The notes under the pieces were generated by a model. That model was not told the DNA's origin, did not search any database, and was given only the letters and a program-made list of their open reading frames with translations. This document shows positions 22,233 to 36,267 of a stretch of DNA of 64,000 nt, piece by piece (the stretch's first letter is position 1; each line of letters starts with the position of its first letter). Origin of the DNA: Phaseolus vulgaris (taxonomy: Eukaryota; Streptophyta; Magnoliopsida; Fabales; Fabaceae); the NCBI RefSeq assembly GCF_000499845.2, contig NC_023759.2:40860672-40924671 (forward strand). Direction: 5' to 3'. A program made the translations under genes and the position numbers.

Positions 22233-24319
22233 CGATGATAGCGGTCAGCGGTAAACGACGACGGAACCGTTACTCGCTCTGCGATTCCGAAAGAGGCACA
22301 TTGATTTCACAGATTCATATCACAGAGAATTGAATTCGATGCGTGGAACAGAAGTAATAATACCAAACACGCACACACAGAAACTGAGGCTAGGGTTTCA
22401 GTTATTCGCTTTTGCGTTTTCTAGAGAGAGAAAAACTGGAAGCAGCTCCATCATCCATGTTCGCCCCTTCCGTGATGAATTGCCTCGTTTAATTTCTCTC
22501 TCTTTTTTAAAATACCTTTTTCTTAATTATTATTATTATAATTATTTTACCTCTTATACTTGGGTTGCCTCGGGAATTGTACCGCCATGTTGACGAGTGA
22601 AGAATCACTAATAATGAAAATAATGAAACCGGTACTTGAAATTGAACATGCATAATGCATACATAACAATATAGTAGTAGTAGATGACAGATATGCGATG
22701 ATGTGATGGCCCGTGTAGGTCATAAATTCATATTTCATATTCATACTCTCATTCTCATACCATACCTACCATTCATGAAAAGGAATTATGCTCTTTAAAA
22801 TAAAAATACGTTGACTAATTTATTACTAATTTAAGGCGTATTACCTTCATCAAATACCACTATATTTTTATTTCAAATACCTTTATCAGATATAATACTA
22901 CTATTTTTGTTTGATTGGGTCACACGAATTTTATTCTACTGCTTCATTTGGTAAGCTGAAAAATATATAAAAATTAGAGTGATGAAACTAAGCAAAAAGC
23001 TGAATAAGAGAATTGAGAAATGAAAAATGGGAAATGTTTATACAATTAGTTTAAATAATTTCTTCCAAATATATAAATTATATTATTGTCAGAATATGTA
23101 ATAAACAAAAATATTTTCAGCATATAAATTATAATAAATATCCTATATTATGATATAATTTAAAAATAGAGTACTTTTTCTTTCCTTGTATAATAATTAT
23201 TTTTTAAGAAAAAAAATGTATATTTATAATTATATCTTACTTTTATTTTCATTATATATTAAAAAACTGGTTGAAGAGAAAATGTGACAAATAAATAGAA
23301 TAGATAACTTATTTAAAATTATATTAAAAGTAAAAAAAATAAAACTGGATGAAAAAAATCTAAATGAAAATTACATAGTAACAGAATTGTTTATATATGT
23401 GGTATAAATAACATAAGAATACAATGATTAATAGGAGTGTTTGAATTAAAATGAAGAAAGTTAGATGTAAATTTGTGTGGCGCTTTAAGTCCATTTGGTA
23501 CCCGTGATGCGACAATCAAGGCAAAATGTGACAACCTTACCTACCCATGAAAAAGCGACAACACCGTGAGAAAGTGAAACCTTTGCTATGCTTGTTTCTG
23601 ATAAGAAGTAAAAACAAACCTAACTTCCAATTTATGGCTTTTCTTAGTAAATGTTGAAATTCCAAACAATGGTAATAAATGTTACCACCTTATTTTATCC
23701 TAGCCAAGAACCTAACATCTAATTTTTAAATTAATTTTCCAACTTTATTTGTAGTCACTTTTCCCACAAAGAATATGAATAAACTTCAAATGTCCAACCA
23801 CTTTGTTATAAGATTAAATTTACTATTACTTATATCAATTAATATTTAATTATCTTGCTTAATTATACTACCCTTGTATATTTTACAACTCCGTTTTATA
23901 TTATTAATTATTAGCAAAATACAGGTGCTATATCCGCATTATTGTCATATTATTTTATTTTTATCGAGTTAAAATTTGACTGGTGTAATAATTTTTATTT
24001 TTATTATTATACATTTGTGTATATTAATTTTAAAAATAATATAATTTTTAATTTATATAATTTTTTTTATTTATGTATCTTTTTATTTAAGTTCAAAATA
24101 TTAGTTAAAATATTTAAATTTAAAATTGAAGGAATATAAAGTCATCGTTGAGATAGAAAATAGAACTAGAAAGTAACTTAAATAAAAAACAGATGAAAGT
24201 TGAGAATTGAAGGATGATGAATTTTGACGTTAATTTTAAAAAAATACAAGAAATAAAAAGTGATTTTTATGTAATGATCTTTCTTGTATGCTTTTACTGG
24301 ATTTAGTTATACTTTGTGT
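22233..24319. other. GAUT upstream region and AT-rich spacer
   Basis: The first few hundred bases are the GAUT 5' flank and likely leader. The remainder is low-complexity AT-rich DNA without recognisable genes. Confidence 0.5.
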
Positions 24320-25315
24320 AATAGAAGAAGAGGGTTACGTAGAATTTATAGAAAACTGGATATGACTTTATGTAATTGAGTGTGTCTAGATGAATGTGAT
24401 TCTTGTATTTACCAAGTTCTTGTTAAAAATTGTTTTGATCATTCTCCTATTCTTGCTAGTAATTCTTTGAGGAAGATTAGCAATTTTTGTTTCTTTTCTA
24501 TGTGGCTTCAGGACACTTCATGTCTGAAGTTTATTCATGATTCTTAGGCCAATAAGGTTGTTGGTTGTCCTATATTTATTTTGCAACATAAGTTAAAAAT
24601 GTTGAAAATTGAGCTCCGAGACTGGAATAAAAATTCTTTTGGTAATGTTCACAATGCAGTTCTTCTTAAGCAGAGTCTCCTCCTTGGTATTCAACAAAAC
24701 TTAGAGACTGCTAGTTTGTCTGATATTGATGGGCTTCTTTGACAAAAAAAGATTACTAAGGATGAGCTTGATCATGCTCTTCACTGTCAATATTTGTTCT
24801 GGACAAAAAGGGCTAAGATGTTATGGTTCAAAGATGGAGATTGAAATATTGCTTTTTTTCCATGCTGTGGTCAAAAGGAGAAATAATTCTAGTGGGATTC
24901 ATGTCTATGGATTGATAATGAGGTTACTGCGGATCCTAAACCCATTGAGGATCATATTTTGGACTTTTATAAAAATCTTTATGCTAAGTCTATTTCTAAT
25001 GTTTCGGATACAAGTAACATGGAAGATTTTATTGGTTTTTATATTCCTGAGTTAGTTTCCTCTAAGGAGAATATGATGTTGATTAAATGTTCTTCCTGAT
25101 TTTTTGGAAATTAAGATTGTTGTTTTTAATCTTAATAGTAATAGTGCTCTTGGTATGATGGTTTTGGTGGTGTTTTCTATCATTCTTGATGGGACATTAT
25201 TGGGGCAAATGTTTGCAATGTTGTTCAACAATTTTTTAAAACAAAACTGGGTTCTCCCTAGAATGAACAGTAATGTGGTATATCTTATTCCTAAGATTCA
25301 GGGTGTTGACTCTAT

Positions 25316-25513
25316 TAAAGTCAGGGTTCTTAAATCAAAATACGAGTTTAGAATGGATTATAGATCCTCATCTATTTGGCCTGGAAGTAAGTAGTTTTAT
25401 TCTACTGTACTTTATTATACTTCTTGGATTGTTGGTACAAATTCTTTTATTAATTTTTGGAATGATAAATAGTGTTCTACTACTTCTTTACTTTAGCAAA
25501 TATTGTAGGGTTA
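25316..25513 (+). repeat. Direct repeat copy 1 inside the LINE (displaced)
   Basis: About 200 bp nearly identical to 26618-26826, with about four or five substitutions by eye. It interrupts the normal lead-in to the reverse transcriptase, so this is the misplaced copy. Confidence 0.9.
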
Positions 25514-26617
25514 TCTGATGGTGCTAATTTCAAATTTAAGATTATTTCCTAGATACTGACGGATAGGATTGCAGTTATGGTTGTTTCTCCTAATCAATAT
25601 AGGTTTGTGCAGGGTAGACAAATTCAGGATTGCATTAATATTGTTTTTGAAGCTATTAACATGCTTTCTAAAAAGTTTAGAGGAGGTAATGTGGCTTACA
25701 AAGTTGATATTCATAAAGCCTTTGACACTCTGAGTTGGAAGTTATTATTATTAGTTTTGATACGCTATGGTTTTCACCCCTTGTTTGTCGGTTGGATTAG
25801 TACAATTCTCTGTTCAGCTATGCTTTTTTTCATAATAAATGACAGTTTGGTGGGTTTTTTTCCTTGTAGTAGAGGTGTCAGATAAGGTGATCATTTGTCT
25901 CCGTTACTTTTTGTCTTGCAAAGGAAGTTATTAGTAGAGGTATATTTAAGCTTGTGAATGATAAGAAAATTTTACATATGGCTAGTCCGCAAGGTTATCT
26001 CACTCACTCTCATATTTTATATGCTGATAAAATATTTGTTTTTTGTAGGGGGTATTAAGTCTCTTAGAAATTTGAGTATTTTTATTAAAACATATGGTGA
26101 TTTTTTTGGTTAATATGTTAATAACTCTAAAAGTAGTTTTTTCACCATGGATAATTTTACTAGATTTTTCACACAATTCAATGTATTCTTTCTTGTAGTC
26201 ATGGTTGTTTTCCTTTCAATTATTTAGGAGTGTCTATCTTTATTAGAACCCCAAAGTGTTAATTTCTTCAACCTGTGGCTGATAAAGTCAAATTGAAACT
26301 ATCATCTTGGAAAGGTAAATCTCTTAGCATGATTTCAGTTGGTCAATACGATGATTACTATACTTCTAGTTTATAGCTTTAATATGTATAAATGGCCTAT
26401 TTTACTTCTTAACCAAGTTGAACAGTGGTGTCAAAATTTTATTTGGACTGGTGATATTATGAAAAAAGGCACAGTCACTGTGAATTGGGATAAGATTTAT
26501 TCTCCTTTTGAGAATGGAGATTTGAAGATTATTAATCTTCATCATGAAAATAATTCATATCTTCTTAAGCTTGCTTGGAACTTTGCTTATAGTAACAGAC
26601 CTTGATCTTTGCTCTTG

Positions 26618-26826
26618 AAAGTCAGGGTTCTTAAATCAAAATACGAGTTTAGAATGGTTTATAGATCCTCATCTATTTGGCCTGAAAGTAAGCAGTTTTA
26701 TTCTACTGTACTTTATTATACTTCTTGGATTGTTGGTACAAATTGTTTTATTAATTTTTGGAATGATAAATAGTGTTCTACTACTTCTTTACTTTAGCAA
26801 ATATTGTAGGGTTATCTGATGGTGCT
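26618..26826 (+). repeat. Direct repeat copy 2 inside the LINE (original place)
   Basis: Partner of 25316-25513, in the 3' part of ORF2 where this wording belongs (WWxxL-type region before zf-RVT). Starts GTCAGGGTTCTTAAATC. Confidence 0.85.
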
Positions 26827-28010
26827 AGCATTCCGGATACAGTCTCTCGATTTTGGACAGGTTGTGATTGGAATACTCCCTTATCTTTACAACAGATGCC
26901 TCAAATTTTTAATCATATCATGGTTAGGAAGGAACAAGATATTCTTAATTAGATTCTAGATAAGTCTGGTCGTTTCACTCTTAAATCACTAGGACTTTTT
27001 TCTTGGAACCAGGAGTTCCTTATGGTTGGGGTAAATGCATTTGGTCTTCATCTATTTCGCCTTCCAAAACTCTCCTACTCTAGAAAGTTTTTCATGGGCG
27101 GCTTCCTATAGATCAACATATTCAATAAAGGTTCGCATATATGTTTTATATGTACGCTTTGTGAAAAGCATGAGAAATCTGTTCAACATTTATTTATTGA
27201 ATGCTCTAATATTTTGCATATTTGGAGTTGGGTTCGACAGATTTTTCTTACTTTTCATTCCTCTAATAAGAATGATCTTCTTTCGAGTGATGGTATTCTT
27301 TTGTTAAATTGATTAAACTTGTTGTGATAACTTTTTCTATTTGGATGATATGACGTATGAGGAATTATACTAGATTTGAGGATAAGATTGAAGTTTCTAA
27401 GGCTATTTTGGTAATTAAAGATTTAACTTGTCTAGTGGGAAATTCGTATAGTTTCAATGAAGAATGATATGTTGAATTTCAACGTGATTAAGTTTTTTGG
27501 TATTAATATTCGTAGGGGTAAATTTCTTCGTCCTTTTTTTGTTAGATGAGAGTTTCCTTCACCGGGTTGGGTTAAAATTAATTATGATGGGGCTGCTAGG
27601 GGTATCCTGGTCTTGTTGCATGTGGAGGTATTTTCCGTGGGAGTATGAAGGAGTTTATTGGTGCTTTCTCTGCGTTTCTTGAAGTTTAGACTGCTATGAT
27701 TGCTAAGTTTTATGGAGTTTACTAATGTCTGGTTTGAATGTGATTATGTCTTGGTTTGTATTGCGTTTACTGCTAGGATTAATGTTCTGTGGATGCTTCG
27801 TAATTGATGAAATACTTGTCTTAATTATTGTGGTAAAATCAGGTTTAATGTTACTCATATTTTTCGTGAAGGGAATGTGTGTGCTATAAGTTGACTAATT
27901 TATGATTTATTCACATATAATCATTTCATTGGTATAATAGGCTTTCATCTAGTCTGTTTTTAGAATTCTTTATAAATAAGTATAATCTACCTATGTATCG
28001 TTTTTGTTAA

Positions 28011-31000
28011 CAATATCCTCTCATATTTTTATATATATTTTTAATAATAATTTTTTTATATAATGATAAATAATTATTGTTACTTAAGATGTCAACCTTA
28101 AATATCAAGTTATATAATAATAATAATTAACATAAAAAAATTTATAAAAAAATATTATACAATATTTTAAAAAGTAAAATGATGTTCATAGAAAATGAAT
28201 CTTACTCTCCCTATGAAAAATAATAGTTATTATTATATTTTTATAGGTTTAGATCAACGCTAAATAATATTTGTTTTTAAATTTGGTTGTGGCCGACGCA
28301 TTAATTAGAATTAATAGAGACGCATTTGGCTGCCTCCTACTGCCACATCACATCAAAGAAGGAACTCAACTGTCAAAATTTACTGCTCTAAATCATTATT
28401 GCTTAATCAATGCCGCCTTTAATGTATCATTTTTCTTCTTCTCCCAATTGTTAATTTATCTAAACTTAAATATATAAAAAAGTCAATATTGGGCAAATTA
28501 AAAATAGCTAAAACTTTATTCAGTAAATAAGTTGCAAAATACGTCTATATTTGTTTGAAATTTTTTATTCATGATGTTAAGTTTCAATTACATGTTGGCT
28601 AAATTTATAATTTCAAGTTAAGATTATTTGTAAACGCTATATGAGATTTCCATATATTTGTTAGTATCAGAATGATTGTATTTTATTGGATTCAAAGATA
28701 GGTTAAACCTTTGAATTTTATAAACAAGTTTAATTTAATACATTATAGTTATATTAATGAGATGAACATTTACCTGGGATTGTATGGTTGATACTGGATT
28801 ATACATGCAATGATATTAACAAAATTGATTCATATATATGTTTGTATTGATGATTAGATAGGATTCATATAATCATTTGATGTTGTATTTTTTGTGAGAA
28901 TATTGAGTAAAAATTATATAAAAAAATTTATTTATATATGGACATAGATATTTTGAGTTTGTATTGAGAAATAGATATTTTGTAAAATGAGACAAAAATT
29001 TGTCTTAGTTCAATTAGTAATAAAACTAATATTCATATTTTTAAAGATGTATCTAAATGGATAAGAATATCATTTAAGTGATAAATAAATATTGATATTT
29101 ATAAATTGTACTATAGTACTATAACTTAAGTGTTTATTTTGTTCTAATGTAAACTTTGTTCAATACATGACCGATTATTTGAACAAGAAAGAAACTAAAT
29201 TAATTATTTTTTTAAAAATATTTATATAATTAAATATAATTTAAAAATATATAAATAAAAAAGTTTCAAAACTACAAATCTAAAAAAATAAATAAAAAGA
29301 AGTTGGTCGGTCACCATCTTTAATACATGTGATAATATTTTTATTTAATTGTATTTTTTAATGTTATAATGAAAACTATATGTTAATTTCATTGAGAACA
29401 TAAATCACAACTTTGTTAAACAAATGCAGTAAACTACTTTGACTATATTGAGATATTGAGGTGCAATGAATTTTGACACATCTCAAATGTTAATTTCTGA
29501 CTCAATTTGTATCTTAAGCAGAAGTCATAATTGTTTAATTATTACACTAAAATAAAGAGTGTATGAATATAGTTACCATTTGAGTGTTATGAAGATGAAC
29601 AAGTATTTATGAATGGAAAAATAATCTTAGAAATATTTTATACATAAGACTAATTTTGTAATTTTGAAATAATTTGTTTTTGGCAAATAATAGAAATAGT
29701 GATAATTATTGTATGAAATTTATTGGAGAACAAAAACAACGACGTTATTGTTTACTCCTAGTTATTGACCGAAACAAGTTCTTAAATGGACCCTATTTAT
29801 TTACTTCACAAACGTGAAAGTTTTTGGGACCCAAAAACTCGTATCAGTGTATCTATGTGACAAAAATGCGACAGTCTCCAACGGTGTTGTGGTACGTTAT
29901 AATTTGTTAGATTTTGCACTAATTAATAGTAAGGAGTAATTCCTATGACTTCTCCTTAATCTTTTTGTCTTCCCACCAATGGATCGAGGACAACTCTTAG
30001 ACAAAATGTCACTATTATATATCACTCTCATGTCATGTCATCTGCACGGTGTCATCTACTGTATCACAAATTAATATTTCTTCAAAGTAATCAAATCAAT
30101 AATTTAAAGCAATTTTACGATGGAAAGAGAGTATTTACACTGTTAATGCAATATTGGCCAAAACAATTTCGAATTATTTAGCAACTTCACACAAAAAAAA
30201 AATGTCATCAACGTTAAAATAAATATTAGTGTTTGACATCATTTGTGACTTTTTTACGCAGTGAGAAATACAGCAGAGTGGGAACACTTTATTTTCAACA
30301 ACTAATTTTGGAAATCTTAAGAAAAACATTGTTAAGAAGAAGTATATTCTTATTGTATAGCCAGGAAATATGGTCATTCTTATCTTGCTAATTGCATATA
30401 GCATCCTATTCTAATTACATCTAACACCTATGTTACATTAGATTTGATATCAAATAGAGAGGGTAAGTTACTTGAAAAAAATATATTTTGATGTCTAAGT
30501 TAGTATTTATTAAAATTTGACATAAAATAAGTGAAAATAATAATGTGTTTATGATGATGTTTATTGGAATGTGTCCTTTTGCTTTATACTCTATATTTAA
30601 AAAAAAAATTGTTTTATTCTTTTTAAAAATTATTTCTGAATTATTTTGTATAGAATATTTCTCAGAACATACTTTTCTTACTGTTATGAAAGTAAAAAAA
30701 AATGTGTTTCAAAAAGATATTTCAAAATGATTTTTTTATCTTTTAAATTTCTTATTCGAGAAATAACTTTTTGTTTATAGAACACATTCTATTCTAGAAT
30801 TACATAACTTTCAATAATAATTTGGATATTTTAAAAAATAATAATAATTTGGATATTTTAAAAAATGTAAGAGTGTAAGAGAAAAATGTAGGAATGAAAA
30901 TCAAATACCCTATTTATTATACTTAGACCACGAAGCTAATATTAATATTAAAGTAAAGTTTTATATCTTTGATCAAGCAAATTGCATAGTATATAAAATT

Positions 31001-34000
31001 AATCGTTAGTTTCCTAATCACACTCAATCATATTCTCCGTGGAATGTCGAATCTTTTCAGCGGAGAATTATTCTGTCACATCACCTATTGGAACAATCGC
31101 AATTGGTAGGTATATTACATATGTATTTATTTTTTAACTTTCCTTTATTTCGTACAATGGTAAAAAATGGTAAAAAATTACAGTGGAAGTTTGTGTATAC
31201 ACACAAATATAATGTAACGATATTCATTATTATTTTTAATCATATATAATAAATTTAAACCTCTTAATCTTGACAATGAAGACCAGCATTAACTATAATC
31301 TTGCATCATAGTTAATTCAGTTTGTAATTTAATCGACACAAAATACAATCCAACACTCTACCACATCATGATGTTATAGATTCACTCAAGGTGGATGTTG
31401 GATTAACTTGACTTCGATCTTTAATTCACACACATTTTTTAATATGGCAAACATGATACAAAGCATAATTTCATCTTAATCCAACTTTATTTAGATATAA
31501 AACCACACTATAATATATAACTATATAAGTAAATATATAATAATAATAGTTAAATATATTTGTTGTTCCTTTAAAATAAGCATGTTTTGATTTTTTTTAT
31601 ATCTTTTTATTTTTAGTTTTTTCTAAAATTGATATTCATTGTTTTAATTTTTAAATTACGTAAGCGAACATTCTGAATGATGTATATTGGTATTATGATA
31701 TAATGTAAGTAGTAACTTAATTTTTTAAAAGATATCTAGAAAACATATGTTTTCTTTGTCCTAAAATAGATATTAATGACAGAAATTATTAATTTAAAAT
31801 TTTGGAACCGTTGAAAAAAACGAAAAATGTTTTACAGTGATTAAAATTAAATCCATATATTTTAAAAGCTAAAATAAACTTTACACTTTACTAGAATGAA
31901 AATAATTTTTTATAGAGACCAAAATAAAAAAAGAAATCACTCATTTTGCAAGACTATATATGCACACATACTTAAATCTAATAATAATAATAATAATTAA
32001 TTTGATTGATTTTGATAATAACTAGCTTATACTAAAAGTGATTTTTAATCAGGTGAAATATAATTTTTTTACCGTAATAAAATAAAAATCTTTATTAAAT
32101 AAAGTGTATTTATATTTTAATAATATTTCAAAACTTTAAGAAGGCCCCAAAAAAACTTACAAATTTCAGCTAAAAGTATATATTGTTGAGAAGTCATGAA
32201 ATTTTGAAAAGAAAAATCCCATACTAGAGTTAGATAAACAGGAGCATGACAAATGAAAGGAGTGTTTCAGAAGAATATGATGAGATCTGAAGTCCTTTTC
32301 CACCGTAATCTCAGCGAAGACACTGTTGACACGTGTATTCTATGTCAATTTCACAGCTTTACCCTTTAATAATTCTGGTTACCGTTATTTTAGTATCATT
32401 TCAGATTTTTTTTTTATATAGAAGAAATTCAATAAATTTCACAATCTACTCGTTTATCTTTAAACTGCATTTTTTTTCTTCTCAAACATATTTTATGTAT
32501 TAACTCTAAATGAAAATATTATTTGCATGAATAGATAAATTTTGGATTTCGACACTTTTTTTACCCCCACCATGAGAAGAAAGAAGGTAGAACCAAACCA
32601 ATAATTGGTTTTATGATTGTTTTAGTAGTAAAATTACTGTTATGTAATGAAACTTGTTTATCTTTAAATTTTAATTTATATTTTTTTATAAGTCTAACAT
32701 TTATTTATTATTATTATTAGGGTTAAATATGGTCTATATATTTTCAGGTAAAATTGATTTTTATCTTTGTTCAAATTTTGAAATTTTTGTTTTTATAATA
32801 AAAAAATTATTAGAATGAATGAGTTATTGTTATTGTCAGTATTTTGTTATTGAAAAACAAATTTTCGTATAAATTAAAATGTTAAAATATTTCATAATTT
32901 ACTCCTTGAGATAAATGTTATAATAGTATACTACAATCCCTCATCTTAATATTTATCTTATTTATCTTAGTACAAATATTTAGAAATTCTTCAAACTAAA
33001 CTAGAAAAAAAAAAACTAAATTTACATGATGATATATGTATTAACGATTATTGGTGTTGAAAGATAGAGAAGAAAGAAGTTTATATATCACATGGTGATA
33101 TATTTTATCTATAATGAGAAAGGTTAAGGACAACCACCACCAAAACATTGTTGTGGTGATGACAAGATTTGTAGCTGTTGAAAAACAAGGAGCATTGATA
33201 ATACAAGAGGCATAGCTTCTTCCAAAAAGACTTTAGTATACATAACTTTTTATTTTATTATAGTTTAAAAAAAGATAAATCAGAATATCTTATCCAAAAA
33301 GAAGTACAGTCAATTTCTATCAATTGTAAACTCCTAATTTAATAGAATGAATATTTTCAATTTGATTATGAAATATTTGAAAAAAATTAATAATTGGAAC
33401 TGACTAAATAATATATTTTCATTATATTTAAAATAACTTAATCTTGAGTACACATTTAAGACACCTTCAACAAAATATATACGCAACATGATTATAACAT
33501 TAGTTTAATTATAACAATTTCTTATTAATTATTAAGTAATGATTCCTATCTCAGTAACAATTAACTATAAGAATCACTTTTAATTTTTTCTTTTAGGATA
33601 ATAAAAACATATTATGGATTATTCTGAATTCATGCAACAAAGTACAGAACAATCCAATTTAGTAAAATTTATTCTTAGCAATTTATTATCTCTTGAGACG
33701 ATTTTAATAAAATAATAACTTATAAAGTTCACTTTACTCATCTCTTTAAAATTTCAAATAAAAATTTACGGTTTCGTCATACATATTCAAATATTACGAA
33801 TTTATTAAATGATTAATACAAGATAAAAGACAAAAACAACTTATACTTATTAAGAAAATAAAATTTACTCAATTTCAAAGTAGTGACATATTGTGCCATA
33901 TTTATACAAATGAGAATCATCGAGAGTAACAATAAATTTATTTTGGAAGTTGGTGATTTGATTTTCTTGAAGAATATAGACACAATAATATTACGTTTAC

Positions 34001-34139
34001 AAAGAAGAGAAAAGTGCAAACATATATATTTCTCTCCATTTTTGAACTCATATTTACAGGTTTGCATATCGTTTTTTATCAACAATAAATAAATAAAATA
34101 AAATAAAGTATTTCAGGGATGTCTCAATCCTTATATAAA
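28011..34139. other. Long AT-rich intergenic stretch
   Basis: About 6 kb without a gene I can support. Short ORFs here (28271-28477, 30174-30404, 30545-30730, 33813-34092) are low-complexity and lack domains. A small tandem repeat (AATAATTTGGATATTTTAAAAAAT-like, two copies) lies at about 30814-30866. No tRNA-like or CRISPR-like structure was seen. Confidence 0.5.
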
Positions 34140-34920
34140 TAATTTCAACACAAGTTTCTTAGCACTCAACTAGTCGGGGATCCAACCAACACTGCAACAC
34201 ATCAGTCACATTAACATATCATATACACAAGCACATGAATATACAATTACATCAACCCTCCAAAGAACACATCCTCAAAACAAGACACAAAATTCCAACA
34301 ACTAAACTCAGTCTTTGCCAGCAAACAAAAGTAAATCAAACTCCCAAGTGCCAAACCCATCAAACCGACCCTACGATGAGGATATAAAAGTCACAAAATC
34401 TGCACAAAACACACAACGTCTTCCAAATTTGGACAAAGCGTTAAACAAGAATCACCAAACATCAGTCTCTTAAATATTTCATGTAACATAAAGGTTCCAA
34501 ACACCAATCGAGTAGGATAAATCAACCAATATTTCCTTTACCGTAATCAAAGACCAAAATCATCAAACCGACCTTGTCAGGAAGAAACAAAAACCAAGAA
34601 AACCTTCACAAAACACACCACAACTTCCAAACCTGGACAAAACATTAAACATAAATCACACCAAACATCAATCTCTCAAATATTTCATACAACAAAGGGG
34701 TTCCAAACACCAATCTGAGTAAGAGAAATCAACCAATCTTTCTTTTACCGTAATCCAAGATCAAGTTTTCCTTTGTACCATAGTAAAAGCCTCAACTAGA
34801 TCAACATGCTCATTCTTAGAAGCCACTCTATTCCTATGATTCCAAATTTCACTTATAATACCTACCAAAATCCCCCCAGCCCCTAGCAATAGCATGCTTC
34901 ATGTTTGCATACCATCTTCT
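34140..34920 (-). pseudogene. LINE 3' end with tandemly duplicated tail
   Basis: On the minus strand from about 34920 the translation gives a C-terminal LINE ORF2 stretch (EIWNHRNRVASKNEHVDLVE), followed by a stop and a long untranslated tail. The tail holds two similar units, about 34558-34770 and 34358-34557, sharing CATCAAACCGACC, TCACAAAACACAC and AGGTTCCAAACACCAATC on the plus strand. The period is about 203 bases. Confidence 0.6.
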
Positions 34921-36267
34921 TAGTTAAGTGTCTATTAGTGAGTCATTTACTTAAGGGTTAAACTCAACCACGTTACTTGGTCAACATATTTCTTTCTTAC
35001 TAAAAGTATGCATGTTGTTTGATCACCGATTGGTTGCTCAAACAACCTCTTATTAATTATGTAGTTCTCTTCGTGGCTTGAGTAGAATTTGGACAAGAAA
35101 AATTACAACCACATTTTGAAATCATTTTTGACTTCTCACTTGAGTGTTTATTTAGTCACTTTAAGTGTTAAACTCTATTCTACTTCATAACTAACATGTA
35201 TAGCTTAAGATCTATTTAATCACTTAAGTCATTATTTTGCATAACAATGACATTTTGTCGTTAAACAACCATTGTTTTGCAAAATAATTGACATCTATCA
35301 ATTTAATAAGATAGTTATTCTCAAACAACAATTCTTTAAACTTTTTCTTTATAGTTTTTTGAAATAAAGTATATGTAATAAAAATATAATAACAATATTG
35401 AAAAAATATATACTAACCTTTTTTAGAGAAATAAATATTTTAAGTGTAAAAAACTGTCTATGATTTTAATACTAAAATTTACTTTATAATTCACATTATC
35501 ACGCGTTCAACATCCTCCTACTTGTTAAAAAACCTGTGACAATACTCATCAAAATTATTAAAAGAGTCACTACCAACTTTAATTTTAACTTTGTGAACCT
35601 TATGCATACCGAATTCTACTTCGTCTTGATTCAGTCCTTCACTTTTTACTCCAACAAATAAATATAGGACAATGATAGAGTAGAAGTGGATGAAATAAAT
35701 ATTTATCTTTTTTTGAAATAATTTATTATGAATATTCTAAATATTTTAAAATAAATAAGAACCAAAATACAATATTATTTACACCATTATATAAAAGAGA
35801 TATAATATTAATGTTTTTAGAATAATTTTTAATTAGAAAATTTTATACATACCAAATTAAATTAATTTTAACATTCCATAAAATAAATAACTATATAACT
35901 TTTTACTTAAAAGTAATCATATAACTCCTAATCTCAATTGAGTATCACCATTATACAGCAGTTGAAGAAGTTATCTAGAGAGGGCACCCATGCAAATATT
36001 AAATTGAAAGAAAGAAAAGCTTGCAACTAAGAATTTCCTGTAACGTTGTATCTTGTTCCATTTCTCCTATGTTTAAACCAACTGTGTTTAAGCCTAACTG
36101 TGGTACTTTTTTAACCTCCCCTCTTCTGCCACTCACAAACAACCCCACAACCTGTCACCAAATCAACTCATGCAACATATCTTTCATTGCTCCCTAACTC
36201 TTCCAAATGGAATCACTCTCTCATCCTCTTCCCTTTCCACACCCTCTCTTCAACACTTCCACACCAA
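34921..36267. other. Spacer and MRS2 upstream region
   Basis: 34921-35300 is less AT-rich and holds repeated TTAAGTGTnnA/GTCAnTT-like words but no coding sequence. 35300-35960 is AT-rich. The last 300 bases, with CT-rich stretches, are the likely promoter and leader of the MRS2 gene. Confidence 0.5.

Larger units (their letters stand above)
24320..28010 (+). pseudogene. Decayed L1-type LINE, endonuclease end to ORF2 stop
   Basis: Fragments read in order on the plus strand. The end of the endonuclease has a DHSPIL motif near 24440. A linker with LFWTKRAKMLWFKDGD-like text follows near 24800. The reverse transcriptase has PNQYRFVQGRQIQDCI and YKVDIHKAFDTLSW at 25590-25730. The catalytic box near 26020 reads YADK in place of the usual F/YADD. 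A zf-RVT-like region and RNase H remnants (KINYDGAARG near 27570) come next, and the frame closes at 28008-28010. Many stops and shifts interrupt it. The 5' end of the element is missing or unrecognisable. Confidence 0.85.

Noticed and set aside
23942..24139. Phe/Tyr/Ile-rich ORF
   Set aside because: Low-complexity AT-rich DNA translated by chance; no family resemblance.
33813..34092. Overlapping ORFs on both strands
   Set aside because: AT-rich chance frames on complementary strands without conserved motifs.
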